Positions 9,101 to 17,277 of a DNA stretch of 64,000 nt are shown here, in pieces; within the stretch, counting starts at the first letter, position 1; each line of letters starts with the position of its first letter. The position numbers and the translations under genes are program-made. This DNA is from Nonlabens dokdonensis (GTDB lineage: Bacteria; Bacteroidota; Bacteroidia; Flavobacteriales; Flavobacteriaceae): assembly GCF_002162835.1 (NCBI RefSeq), contig NZ_MAAX01000128.1, positions 1 through 64,000 on the forward strand, written 5' to 3'. Under the pieces are notes generated by a model. It was not told the origin of the DNA. It searched no databases and worked only from the letters and a program-made list of their open reading frames with translations.

Positions 9101-9513
9101 AAGGCCCAGCAGATCAGTACATCTTCAGGTTGGACGACGGCCCATGGCAATTTAATGGCGACTTTAATAACGTCACTCCAGGACCACATATTATAGTGAT
9201 TCAAGATGCAGAAGGCTGCGCGATGGTAGAAATACCTTTAAATGTAATAGGATATCCATTGTTTTTCACTCCTAATAATGATGGCTTTCATGATACTTGG
9301 AACATCATAGGTGTCAATAACGATCCTAGCACTATAATTTACATCTTTGACCGTTTTGGAAAATTATTAAAACAAATAAATCCTAGTGGAGCCGGATGGG
9401 ATGGTACTTATAATGGACAGCCATTACCTTCTTCTGACTATTGGTTTAAAGTAGAGTACATTGAAAATAATGTTCCTAAAAGTTTCGGAGGACATTTTGC
9501 TTTGAAGAGATAA
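6199..9513 (+). CDS. Giant T9SS type B cargo protein with choice-of-anchor L domain and five repeats
   Basis: The second in-frame ATG (6199) is preferred over 6193 because the purine tract AAGGAAA is 8 bases upstream of it and the product MNKYLFIILAFLFTQISVSQ is a clean signal peptide. The N-terminal third (about 30-290) resembles choice-of-anchor L domains (GVGPDRNGIAYFESNGTTFPIENGIILSTG; FDYLFASEEYNGFFECSFADAFAFIL). An Ig-like part follows. Five repeats of about 95 residues start near 383, 478, 576, 677 and 771; each opens with CDxN and closes with xTGCFxT. The end, FTPNNDGFHDTWNIIG to the terminal ALKR, is the gliding-motility-type CTD that targets T9SS. Probably a surface adhesin (inference). 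Confidence 0.9.
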   Translation: MNKYLFIILAFLFTQISVSQISTSNSTFTVEELIDGVLFEGGCTPINNILSSTGVGPDRNGIAYFESNGTTFPIENGIILSTGNALRANGPNDLADSSDNILSGNDLDLEMIMAAAGSPLNSVDATWISFDFTPVGNFISFDYLFASEEYNGFFECSFADAFAFILTDNVTGDIVNLATLPGSSTPVQVITVRNPPPAACSPMNPSFFGQYNLDANVFGSPNLGSSAAASPIQFNGQTDVLTASSAVVPNRSYNIKLVIADARDSEYDSAVFIEGGSFDISVDLGGSRVISRGNPLCAGEVYTLDATLPTLPGTTLTYSWRRSDSIIVGNSGTVIPGATGPLLDVTENGFYAVDITFSTGCVASTVVNLEFVELPSASPPDAISCDPNGPGSFDLTIIENFMLAGLNATEYNVSFYESEIDAQNQTNVIPTVSNYQGLSNPQTLYVRVQDNTFDCVVIYPFQLIVDDVFAAPVQDVVACDNDTDGITAITLADFDSQVAPGYTPGTVTVSYYATQNDANTDTNPLGTTYTNTTSPETIFARVVATNDTGCFDTTSINISVFAEPNIAQNPSDLTLCDENNTGDGIETFDLTSVENQIIGSQDFTDVSISYHLSQEDANTGTAPISNPTAYQNAPGRSQSIYVRLENIITGCFNSSAVFDLNVEEIPLVNNPMVYDLCDDNVLDGNTIFDLNSRVNEITGGATNVTTYFYSSQADATARTNEINGLFTNTSNPQTIFVIIENNNTGCTNSTTLELEVRDAPIANTAPALTVCDENNTGDFLEVFDLTINEATILNGQTGINVTYHSSQQDADSDVNPINNTTSFENNTTPQTLYVRLENSTGCFDTTTFDLVVNEIAVPQLFDLYYLCLNNDGSVLTVADSPPTLDTGVDSTSLDFTWELDGVIINGETNANLTATQVGMYTITVTDPATGCSNSQTTEVRQLGPPDRFGAEVVTKYFEERHRIEAFAEGPADQYIFRLDDGPWQFNGDFNNVTPGPHIIVIQDAEGCAMVEIPLNVIGYPLFFTPNNDGFHDTWNIIGVNNDPSTIIYIFDRFGKLLKQINPSGAGWDGTYNGQPLPSSDYWFKVEYIENNVPKSFGGHFALKR

Positions 9514-9533
9514 GATTAGAATTATGATGTTCT

Positions 9534-9549
9534 CGCTTTCGCGAAAGCG
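9534..9549. repeat. 16-bp palindrome copy 3 (intergenic)
   Basis: Exact CGCTTTCGCGAAAGCG between the convergent adhesin and MutS-like genes. TAAGATTA (9511-9518) and TAATCTTA (9577-9584) flank it as a wider inverted pair, which may be chance. Confidence 0.95.
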
Positions 9550-9614
9550 GAATAGATAAAACTAAAACCACACGGTTAATCTTATAGATTTATATTCTCA
9601 GAATTGAAAAGATT

Positions 9615-11393
9615 CTACTGATCTACTATCCCCATTTTTCTTAATAAGAAACTCGCATTCATATTAGTCGCAATGCCATCTTTGAATTTATAATCAAAGG
9701 TCAACTCATCATTTGTGATGTCTGCATCAAAAAAATAGTTAGAAATAGTATCGTATTCATTTGTGACCTCAGTAAGGCTTAGGTCGTGAGTGGCGATAAT
9801 TCCTGTGGCGTGCTTTCTGGATAGTTTTTCTATCAATTTACGAGAGCCATTTGCTTTGTCTTGGCTATTAGTTCCTTTAAGAATTTCATCAAGAACTATA
9901 AAATACCGATCGGTTTCTATTTTATCTACAATGTATTTAAGACGTTTCAACTCACTAAAGAAGTAGGATTCATCATCTGTTAATGAGTCACTAGTTCTCA
10001 TGCTTGTGATGAGTTTTATAGGACTATATGTTACATTTTGCGCACTAACTGGTAAACCGGCATTAGAAAGTACGATCTTCATCGATACAGTTCTAAGAAA
10101 GGTACTTTTACCAGCCATGTTTGCTCCAGTAATAATAAAAAACTCTCCAGATTTTATAGAGATATCATTACCTATAGATTTACTAGGGTCGAGTAACGGA
10201 TGGTGCGCGTCAGCAACTTTCAATTGAAAGTCACCTTCAATAATTTTAGGATAAGTATAATCTGGATGATTAAAGGCATAATTACCTAAGGAGCTTAACG
10301 CATCTATTTCTGCAGCGGCTTGTAACCAATTTTCTATATGTGTCGCATTTTCTTGCAGCCAGTTTTCAATCGTATGTACTTGTTTTAAATCCCAAAGTCC
10401 CAAACCGTTTGCAAGCACGCCAAAAAGCATGTTATTTCTTTGATCTAGTCTTCCTATTGCTCTAGCAAGATTGTGAAACCGCTCTGATGCAGGAGCTCCT
10501 TTTGTTGTGATTTGCGATTTCAACTGCACAAGTAAATCACTTTCAAAAGTTTCTTTTTCAATCGCAAAAATTAACTGACTATACTGACTGAAGAACAATT
10601 CTAGATTGCTTATGTTACTAGAAAAAGCCGTGACTTGTTTGATATATTTTCCAGTAATTCCAAGACCTATGAAAAATACTGCTGCAGGAATATAACCGGT
10701 CACTAGATCATAGAAGTACAATGTAAAAGTTGCTATACTCAAACCTAACCATAACCAGCACAACCAAGAAAATAATTTAGGCACAAAAGGCTTATAATCT
10801 TTTACCCAATCTAGCATGGCCTCAGGATCACGCTCGTTGTCCAATAAAGTTGCTGTAGCCCAAAACTCTTGTCTGAAATCTACTTTCTTTGAAAGCTCTT
10901 TTATTGCCTCTTGTTTCTTTTCAATATCTATAATGTTATTGCCGTTAAGTTTTCGCGCAAGCGAGATCACACCATCTTTTGTAACACTTCTATTCAAATA
11001 CTGAAACATAGAACCTATACCAAAAAGATCAATATCACGACTGTATTCATGATCATCTTCTAGAAATTCTTTACCAGTAGGAAAGCCATGAAAATCTCGA
11101 TCTAGAATCTGTAATTCTTTACCGTTAATATCACGTAAGGCTATTTGAAAATCACGTTTGCGTTTTAAATTTTCATGTCTTGAAACTAGAAAAAGGAAGA
11201 AGCCAAAAATTACAAATGCTGCAAGAAGAGCATACTGCCAGTAATCAAATAAAAAATATACTATTACACAACCACCTATGAAGACCAAAAAACGAAAGGT
11301 GCTAGATAAACGCAATTGATTTTGAAGTCTATTGCTTGAATCTGTAAATTGAGCAATACGCTCATTATAAAAGTTGTGAAGTTTTGATTGCAA
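9615..11393 (-). CDS. Membrane-anchored MutS-family ATPase
   Basis: A 592-residue protein with the MutS C-terminal ATPase but without the mismatch-recognition domain I. Walker A is GANMAGKSTFLRTV (about 422-435), Walker B is YFIVLDEILKGTNS, and the signature histidine follows in GIIATHDLSLTE. Two membrane-spanning stretches lie at about 30-70 (FLVFIGGCVIVYFLFDYW, AAFVIFGFFLFLV) and another pair at about 205-245. Such membrane-bound MutS relatives occur widely in Bacteroidetes and their job is unknown; canonical mismatch repair is unlikely. The DNA-binding lever region is present (about 280-400). A decayed palindrome copy may lie at 10948-10963. Confidence 0.88.
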   Translation of the reverse strand: MQSKLHNFYNERIAQFTDSSNRLQNQLRLSSTFRFLVFIGGCVIVYFLFDYWQYALLAAFVIFGFFLFLVSRHENLKRKRDFQIALRDINGKELQILDRDFHGFPTGKEFLEDDHEYSRDIDLFGIGSMFQYLNRSVTKDGVISLARKLNGNNIIDIEKKQEAIKELSKKVDFRQEFWATATLLDNERDPEAMLDWVKDYKPFVPKLFSWLCWLWLGLSIATFTLYFYDLVTGYIPAAVFFIGLGITGKYIKQVTAFSSNISNLELFFSQYSQLIFAIEKETFESDLLVQLKSQITTKGAPASERFHNLARAIGRLDQRNNMLFGVLANGLGLWDLKQVHTIENWLQENATHIENWLQAAAEIDALSSLGNYAFNHPDYTYPKIIEGDFQLKVADAHHPLLDPSKSIGNDISIKSGEFFIITGANMAGKSTFLRTVSMKIVLSNAGLPVSAQNVTYSPIKLITSMRTSDSLTDDESYFFSELKRLKYIVDKIETDRYFIVLDEILKGTNSQDKANGSRKLIEKLSRKHATGIIATHDLSLTEVTNEYDTISNYFFDADITNDELTFDYKFKDGIATNMNASFLLRKMGIVDQ

Positions 11394-11416
11394 TATTTTT
11401 AATTTTTATATTAAAA

Positions 11417-11785
11417 CTAGAGATTCTTTAAGGTCTCTTTATCTTTTTTAGTCAATTTAGACACTACAAGATCATAGCTATGATTAATCCAGTGCTGTAA
11501 CTCTTTAGATGGCATATCTCGATCTGTATAAATCGTATTCCAGTGTTTTTTATTAGAGTGAAAACCTCCTATCACTGTTCCATCGTATTTTTCACGCAAT
11601 TGAATGGCTTGTTCTGGATCACATTTTAAATTGATAGTTTTTTCTCCTCGTTCCCATTTCTCTAAGCCAGCTAGGCAAAACATCTTATTCATCACTTTAA
11701 AAACGAGCGTTACCTCATCAAAAGGAAATTCTTCTGTAACTCCTTTTTTAGAAAGGCAATAGTCTCTAAGCTCGTCTATTTCCAT
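11417..11785 (-). CDS. MmcQ/YjbR family protein
   Basis: A 122-residue protein starting at MEIDELRDYCLSKKGVTEEFPF; the track's longer ORF (to 11851) would run back into the DUF4230 gene and is rejected. With the ATG at 11785 the start overlaps the DUF4230 stop by one base (TAATG), a common coupling here. Family features seen are FPFDEVTLVFKVMNKMFCL, the central LKCDPEQAIQLREKY, and HWNTIYTDRDMPSKELQHWINHSYDLV. The CyaY-like fold binds DNA in some members (YjbR); the cellular role is not established. Confidence 0.9.
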   Translation of the reverse strand: MEIDELRDYCLSKKGVTEEFPFDEVTLVFKVMNKMFCLAGLEKWERGEKTINLKCDPEQAIQLREKYDGTVIGGFHSNKKHWNTIYTDRDMPSKELQHWINHSYDLVVSKLTKKDKETLKNL

Positions 11786-12405
11786 TAGGAATTTAATTTC
11801 TTCTTCTCTACTGGTTGATCTAGGACTAATGCATTGTAATCTAGTTTCCATCCTATGGTCGCAGCAAGTCCTTCCATCATTTTGATTGCCATTATAGCTT
11901 CTTTTTTGGCTTGTTCCATAAGACCACTTTCTGGAACTTTATCAATGATGTGCTGCTTAGCATTGCGTGTTACTTCGGTAAGATCATCACTGGTGAAATA
12001 GTTTGCCCAACCTTCAGATTTATCATAATAACTGAAGTCTGTTTCTATACTTAAAATTTGTGGCTGCGGGAAGTTTCTAAGCGTGATCGTTTTTGCATCT
12101 GGATCACTATCCATTTCTATTTTAGTAAGATCAAAGCCTATATGAGCTTTTGCTTTGATCAAGATAATGGCTTTCTTTTTTCCTAAGAGAAAGTTGGCAA
12201 TTTTATCTTTCACATTTTGATAATGGTAAATTTCAGAAAAATCGCCTTCTACGGTAATAAATTTACATACCGAGCGTATTTTTTCCATTAGGACCACACT
12301 CTGCTCCTGACGGTTTTCTTTTTTACCACCTTTGAAAAAAAACTTGAAAATAAAAAATGAAGCAATAGCACCTAAAGCTAGTCCAAGAAAAAATAATAAA
12401 TCCAT
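11785..12405 (-). CDS. DUF4230 domain-containing membrane protein
   Basis: A 206-residue protein with one N-terminal transmembrane helix (LLFFLGLALGAIASFFIFKFFF) and a DUF4230 domain (about 38-190: LMEKIRSVCKFITVEGDFSEIYHY, then IILIKAKAHIGFDLTKIEM). The orientation expected is a short N-terminus outside the cytoplasm or a single-pass anchor with a soluble domain. No catalytic motif is known for this family. It is coupled to the MmcQ gene downstream and follows the cyclase gene by about 10 bases, so all three probably share one transcript. Confidence 0.85.
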   Translation of the reverse strand: MDLLFFLGLALGAIASFFIFKFFFKGGKKENRQEQSVVLMEKIRSVCKFITVEGDFSEIYHYQNVKDKIANFLLGKKKAIILIKAKAHIGFDLTKIEMDSDPDAKTITLRNFPQPQILSIETDFSYYDKSEGWANYFTSDDLTEVTRNAKQHIIDKVPESGLMEQAKKEAIMAIKMMEGLAATIGWKLDYNALVLDQPVEKKKLNS

Positions 12406-12414
12406 AGGCCAAAT

Positions 12415-13233
12415 TTACAATATCTCGTAGAGAATAGGACGTGATGGTGAGGCATCATTTTCAATAGGTGCTACCTGAAGATCCAGCATGTATAAGCCAT
12501 CTTTGATCACCTCAGGCACGTAAATAAACTCAGTTATTGTAGCATCAAGTCTTTGCGCTCCTTCAAAATTCCAGAAAGCCTTATGTGCCAGTAATTCACC
12601 ATTATCTTTCTCTTTATCCACACTAGGTAAGTCTATAAGAAAATGTTTGATTCCGCTTTCGCGAAAGCGTAACATCAAGCCGGCATCTACATACGGCGGA
12701 TTTGTATTAGAATATCTTTTTTGTTTCTTACTCTCAGGATTAGGCATCGTACGTAAAATAACCGCTGTTACACCATCTTTTAAACTGGCAGTGACGGATT
12801 CATTAATAACTAAATCACCGTCCATTTCTTGTGGCGTCACACTCATCAATTGGGCTTTAAAAAACGTACCATTCAGCGCATTGTTGACACTATGAAATTC
12901 TTCAGAAATATGACCTATACATTCTGTATGTGTACAATGGCTATGCGGATTAAAATTTACATCATTAAAGTTAGTCGAGCCGCCCAATTTTACATTCCCA
13001 ACATAACCATCTACTTCTACGTGCTTTATTTGCGGTTGATCGATATACCACGCTCCTACTCCAGCGTTGTTTTGAACCGCAATACTGATATCATGAGGTT
13101 TTGAAAGATCTATAGCAACTTGCTCGTCTTCTAGTTGGATGGTTGTTTTCATAAAAGATAATTCTTCTTGTTGCGGTTGTTTTTCACCACAACTCAGTAT
13201 CAAAAGTGCAAGAACTAAAAAGTAGTGTTTCAT
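12415..13233 (-). CDS. Cyclase/kynurenine formamidase-family lipoprotein
   Basis: A 272-residue lipoprotein: MKHYFLVLALLILSCGE has a lipobox with Cys at 15. The mature protein belongs to the cyclase family (PF04199). The usual metal motif HxGTHxDxPxH appears as NPHSHCTHTECIGHI, in which the aspartate is replaced by Glu/Cys, as in some secreted members. A conserved LIDLPSVD and the HKAFWNFEG stretch follow. Predicted hydrolase acting in the periplasm or on the surface; the substrate is unknown. Codons 189-193 (RFRES) are one copy of the 16-bp palindrome. A strong hairpin (13260-13293) separates it from the upstream gene. Confidence 0.8.
   Translation of the reverse strand: MKHYFLVLALLILSCGEKQPQQEELSFMKTTIQLEDEQVAIDLSKPHDISIAVQNNAGVGAWYIDQPQIKHVEVDGYVGNVKLGGSTNFNDVNFNPHSHCTHTECIGHISEEFHSVNNALNGTFFKAQLMSVTPQEMDGDLVINESVTASLKDGVTAVILRTMPNPESKKQKRYSNTNPPYVDAGLMLRFRESGIKHFLIDLPSVDKEKDNGELLAHKAFWNFEGAQRLDATITEFIYVPEVIKDGLYMLDLQVAPIENDASPSRPILYEIL
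12654..12669. repeat. 16-bp palindrome copy 4 (inside the cyclase-family gene)
   Basis: Exact CGCTTTCGCGAAAGCG, in frame on the minus strand as RFRES (codons 189-193). Confidence 0.95.
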
Positions 13234-13259
13234 ATTGATGCTTAGGTTAACAGGACTTA

Positions 13260-13293
13260 TTCATAAGGGTAGAATTAATTCTGCCCTTATGAA
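13260..13293. repeat. 34-bp near-perfect palindrome between two minus-strand genes
   Basis: The arms TTCATAAGGG and CCCTTATGAA surround the self-complementary AGAATTAATTCT. The only mismatch is a T/G pair that could wobble in RNA. It lies 27 bases upstream of the cyclase ATG and just after the end of the sortilin-like gene. It has no T-tract, so it could be a terminator-like hairpin, an attenuator or a protein-binding operator. Confidence 0.75.
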
Positions 13294-13313
13294 ATATAAT
13301 AGTTCAAAAAAAA

Positions 13314-16166
13314 TTACTCCACTACCAGCTCCTGAGAAGCCGTTCCACCACTTCCAGTTAATTTTACTGTATAAGTTCCTTTAGGCAAGTAGTATTTACC
13401 GTTATCTGCTTTTTTAGGCCTGTTTTCTTTATCAAAACGTTTTAAAGCATACTCACCTACACTACCATCATAAGTATAAAAGTTCAATCCTACACTTGCT
13501 GTCATTCCATTTTCATAAATGGTTTTCCCATCTTCATTAAGGACTTCTACTTTTACTTTTCCAGCGATTGGAGTGTAAAAAGTCAACTCAATTTTAGGCT
13601 CTCGTCCTTCACTCCACATAAATCCTTGCGATCCGTATCTAGAAGAGGCTCTCATTTTATCGACTTTCGCAAGAGCGAAATTATCATCTTCACCTAATAA
13701 TTCTAATGCATCCAGATTTGCTGTGTAAATGGAACGACCATGTGTTCCTATCAATAGATCATTTGCCTCAGGCTGTATTTTCATATCATGTACAGCAACA
13801 GGTGGCATTCCATTGTTTAGAAGATTCCACGTACTTCCTGAATCAGTACTGATGTAGCTTGCGTTATCTGTTCCCAAAAACAAGATATTTTCTTTCTTAG
13901 GATGTTCAATAATCACATTCACTGGTGAAGTAGGAATAGAATTGCCGATGTTAGCCCAAGTCTTACCATAGTCGGTACTTTTAAACACGTAAGGTGCAAA
14001 ATCGTCAAAACGATATCCATTTAAAGTTACATAAACAGTCGCTTGATCGTGTTGGGAAGCTACCACACGGCTTACCCAAAGGTTTACTGGCCAGTTGCCT
14101 TTAATCTTATTCCAGCTTGCACCACCGTCTTTTGTAATTTGAACTAATCCATCGTCAGATCCTGTGTAAATCAAACCAAATTGAAATGGAGATTCACTAA
14201 TGCTAGTAAGGGTTCCATAAGCTACATTTCCTTCTTTACCACCTTGAGTAAGGTCTGGAGAAATGGCTGTCCAGTCGTCTCCTTGATTCATCGAGCGGTG
14301 TAATTTATTACCTCCTAAATACAGGATGTCTTGATTGTGTGAACTCAATAATATAGGAGTTTGCCAATTAAAGCGGTAAGGAGATTCTCCTAATTCGTGT
14401 TTTGGCTGGATATAAGTTCCATCTTCGGTGTCGCGATTAATTCTATAATAATTACCAAATTGATAACCGGTATAAACGATATCGCTATTTCTAGAATCTA
14501 TTTGTATTTGCATTCCATCGCCACCCATAATAGATTCCCATGGATACTGACCTTGTTGATGCCATGATCTATCTTCTCTAGCATTGTGTGCACCTACCCA
14601 AACGCCATTATCTTGCAAGCCTCCATAAACGTTATATGGTTTTTCCATATCATAATTAATGGCATAAAATTGTCCTACACTAGGCGAGTTATTTTTGATC
14701 CAGGTCTCACCATCATCATAAGATATGTTCAATCCACCATCGTTACCGTTAATTATATGGCCTCTCTTGTTTGGGTTGATCCATAACGCATGATGATCTG
14801 CATGGACATTTTCTTTTGAAATGCTCTTCCAGGTTTTACCGCCATCGTCAGATTTAATGATCGGTACACCCATAACATAAACGTGATTTACATCGCTAGG
14901 ATCTACTCGTACTTGAGCAAAGTAATAACCGTAGCTGTAAAAAACACCATCAATTTGATCTTCATGAGTTTTTTTCCAAGTTTTTCCACCATCGTTAGAG
15001 CGATAGAGTTCGGCTCCTTTTACAGGTGTATCAAAAAGTTGAGTATTAGCATTCTCAAGGTATTTTGCAACATCCATAGGTGTTGCGTCACCGGCACGCA
15101 CCATGTTTTTTACATTTTGCGCTCTATATTTTTCTTGAAAACCGTTTTGCTTCAGGAAGATGTTCAATTTTTTGTCATCAAGTTTTAAGAAGTCCTCTTT
15201 AGACATGGACTTAAAATCCTCTTTTGAAAGTTCCTTGTTTTTTCCCGCTTTCGCGAAAGCGGAATCATCATCTTTCTTAGGTCTTCTAAATTGTGAATCG
15301 TGGACAGCGTAAACGGTATTGGCATCGTAAACAGCAAGTCCTATACGTCCTACTCCACTACCGACTGGAAAGCCGCTAGATTTTGTAGTGATTTTGGCCC
15401 AAGTTTGTCCCGCATCAGTACTTTTATAAATAGCACTTGCTTCTCCATCTCCATCAAAATTCCATGCTTTGCGATCTTTTTCCCAACTTGCTGTGTACAT
15501 CACATTAAAGTCTTCTGGAGCAACAGCTAGGTCTATAAATCCAGCCATGTTAGTCGCAAAAAGTGTTTTATTCCAAGTTGTCCCACCATCTTTAGTAGTG
15601 TAAATCCCTCTTGAATCACTCAAAGAGTACAATGGTCCTGTTACGGCTACTACGACATGGTCTATATTTTTAGGATTTATTAAAATACGTCCTATGTGAT
15701 GAGAGTCTGTAAGCATAGGCTCACTCCATGTTTTACCCCAATCCGTTGATTTAAGCAAACCTATTCCAGCATAGCTACTACGACTAGAATTATTTTCTCC
15801 AGTTCCTGCCCAGATAGTTTTTGAATCCCAATCTACTGCAATATCTCCTAAATTTATAGTACTTGCGTTATCCATAATAGGTGTGAAACTGGTACCGTTA
15901 TTATTTGAATGCCACAATCCACCGCTGGCGTAGGCAACAAGCATTTCAGTAGGATCATTAGGATTCACATCTACATCTACCACACGACCAGACATTACTG
16001 TAGGTCCTATGTTTTTAAATTCTAGATTTTTAAATGGCGATGATTGCGCCATTTGTTCCATTTGTGAAAGCCCATTTTGAACTTTTGTCGTAGGAGTTGC
16101 TTTAGGATTTTGGGCAAAGGAAATCAAAAAAGAACTTAAAAATAGAATAGAAAGAAATTGTTTCAT
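13314..16166 (-). CDS. Secreted sortilin/VPS10-type BNR-repeat protein (WD40/YVTN-like)
   Basis: A 950-residue exported protein (signal MKQFLSILFLSSFLISFAQ). It contains many BNR/Asp-box units of the form SxDxGxTW, for example STDWGKTW, TKDGGTTW, STDAGQTW, SNDGGKTW, SDDGGKTW, SYDDGETW and STDSGSTW, which fold as a multi-bladed beta propeller of the kind found in sortilin and xyloglucanase-like proteins. A lysine-rich insert at about 290-370 (KNKELSKEDFKSMSKEDF) interrupts the propeller and includes AFAKA from a palindrome copy (codons 303-307). The C-terminus (GKVKVEVLNEDGKTIYENG to ASQELVVE) is a beta-sandwich. Sometimes annotated glycosyl hydrolase; no catalytic residues could be assigned. 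Confidence 0.85.
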   Translation of the reverse strand: MKQFLSILFLSSFLISFAQNPKATPTTKVQNGLSQMEQMAQSSPFKNLEFKNIGPTVMSGRVVDVDVNPNDPTEMLVAYASGGLWHSNNNGTSFTPIMDNASTINLGDIAVDWDSKTIWAGTGENNSSRSSYAGIGLLKSTDWGKTWSEPMLTDSHHIGRILINPKNIDHVVVAVTGPLYSLSDSRGIYTTKDGGTTWNKTLFATNMAGFIDLAVAPEDFNVMYTASWEKDRKAWNFDGDGEASAIYKSTDAGQTWAKITTKSSGFPVGSGVGRIGLAVYDANTVYAVHDSQFRRPKKDDDSAFAKAGKNKELSKEDFKSMSKEDFLKLDDKKLNIFLKQNGFQEKYRAQNVKNMVRAGDATPMDVAKYLENANTQLFDTPVKGAELYRSNDGGKTWKKTHEDQIDGVFYSYGYYFAQVRVDPSDVNHVYVMGVPIIKSDDGGKTWKSISKENVHADHHALWINPNKRGHIINGNDGGLNISYDDGETWIKNNSPSVGQFYAINYDMEKPYNVYGGLQDNGVWVGAHNAREDRSWHQQGQYPWESIMGGDGMQIQIDSRNSDIVYTGYQFGNYYRINRDTEDGTYIQPKHELGESPYRFNWQTPILLSSHNQDILYLGGNKLHRSMNQGDDWTAISPDLTQGGKEGNVAYGTLTSISESPFQFGLIYTGSDDGLVQITKDGGASWNKIKGNWPVNLWVSRVVASQHDQATVYVTLNGYRFDDFAPYVFKSTDYGKTWANIGNSIPTSPVNVIIEHPKKENILFLGTDNASYISTDSGSTWNLLNNGMPPVAVHDMKIQPEANDLLIGTHGRSIYTANLDALELLGEDDNFALAKVDKMRASSRYGSQGFMWSEGREPKIELTFYTPIAGKVKVEVLNEDGKTIYENGMTASVGLNFYTYDGSVGEYALKRFDKENRPKKADNGKYYLPKGTYTVKLTGSGGTASQELVVE
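15246..15261. repeat. 16-bp palindrome copy 5 (inside the sortilin-like gene)
   Basis: Exact CGCTTTCGCGAAAGCG, symmetric out to CCGC...GCGG, read AFAKA on the minus strand inside a lysine-rich insert. Confidence 0.95.
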
Positions 16167-16343
16167 AGCTTAATTTTATTGGCGTTTAAAGATAAGCGTT
16201 AGATCTTGAACTTAAAATTTTTACAACTGATTCTGTAGATTACTAATTGCAACGATGGGTAAAGGTAAAATGTTCAAGTTCTTAGGTATTATTAATAATC
16301 TAGCCTTGAACAGTCGCTGTATATTTACATTTAAAATTGAAAT

Positions 16344-17138
16344 ATGAAAAATTTATTTATTGCTTTTGCCTGTATTTTAGTAATCACATCGTGCAAGACG
16401 GAGAACGACAGCCCTTCAATAGAGGTACCTTCCACTGAAGCTAAGATCTCAGCAATGGACACATCTAGATATCCAGAAAGTCTATTAGACGTTATCAACG
16501 CTCATGGCGGACTTCAAAACTGGAAAGAAATGAAAAGTTTGACCTATAATATGGATGATCAAAGTACGATTACAGATCTCAAATCAAGAGATATTAAAGT
16601 AGAAACACCAGATTACAGTATAGGTTCTATTGATGGAAAAGTATGGATCGCTCAAGACAGTACTTATTTTCCTAAAGAACGTGCTCGATTCTATCACAAT
16701 TTGATGTTTTATTTTTATGCCATGCCGTTTTTACTGGCAGATGATGGAATAGTTTATAGTGATGCGGCACCATTAGAAAAAGGTGACTTAGTTTATCCAG
16801 GAATTAAAATAGGTTATGAAGCAAATGTAGGCGACGCTCCAGATGACAATTACATCATGTACTACCATCCTGAAACTAAAAAAATGGAATGGCTTGCTTA
16901 CACAGTAACTTATGGCCAAGGTAAAAAGTCTAATCAATACAGTTACATTAAATACAATAAATGGCAAGAAGTTAATGATTTACTGCTTCCAGAAGAATTG
17001 ATGTGGTATAATGTAGAAAATAATAGACCTACCACCGCAAAAGGTAATTCTAGAGTTTTTTCAAAGGTAGACATTGATCGTGGTGGACTAGATAAAAGAA
17101 CTTTTGCGATTCCAGCAAATGGAATTTATGTAGACTAA
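16344..17138 (+). CDS. DUF6503-like lipoprotein
   Basis: A 264-residue lipoprotein: MKNLFIAFACILVITSCKTEND with the lipobox Cys at 17. The mature part starts with the phrase INAHGGLQNWKEMKSLTYNM, as in the DUF6503 family of Bacteroidetes, and continues as a beta-rich, LolA/LolB-like sheet (ESLLDVI..., YYHPETKKMEWLAYTVTYG..., LLLPEELMWYNVENNRPTT). Such proteins resemble outer-membrane lipoprotein carriers but the function is unknown. It is divergent from the sortilin-like gene and followed by a hairpin at 17141-17178. Confidence 0.75.
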   Translation: MKNLFIAFACILVITSCKTENDSPSIEVPSTEAKISAMDTSRYPESLLDVINAHGGLQNWKEMKSLTYNMDDQSTITDLKSRDIKVETPDYSIGSIDGKVWIAQDSTYFPKERARFYHNLMFYFYAMPFLLADDGIVYSDAAPLEKGDLVYPGIKIGYEANVGDAPDDNYIMYYHPETKKMEWLAYTVTYGQGKKSNQYSYIKYNKWQEVNDLLLPEELMWYNVENNRPTTAKGNSRVFSKVDIDRGGLDKRTFAIPANGIYVD

Positions 17139-17140
17139 AT

Positions 17141-17178
17141 AAAAAAGTCCATCGGTAAATGGATCGATGGACTTATCA
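17141..17178. terminator. Bidirectional hairpin terminator; T-tract favours the minus strand
   Basis: A perfect 10-bp stem AAGTCCATCG / CGATGGACTT with a 10-base loop. On the minus strand it is followed by TTTTTT, so it best stops leftward transcripts, such as read-through from the EamA gene across the 17349-17705 gene. On the plus strand the tail is only moderately T-rich. Confidence 0.7.
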
Positions 17179-17277
17179 AAAATATATCCCTAATAATTTT
17201 TGACTAATAGTCAAATTTAGAAATCCTATTTCAAATATTAAATACCCATTATAGGGTATATTATTAACTTGCTGTTC

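Noticed and set aside
11786-11851. N-terminal extension METRLQCISPRSTSREEE for the MmcQ/YjbR gene
   Set aside because: It overlaps the DUF4230 coding region in another frame; the downstream ATG gives the normal family start and a TAATG overlap.
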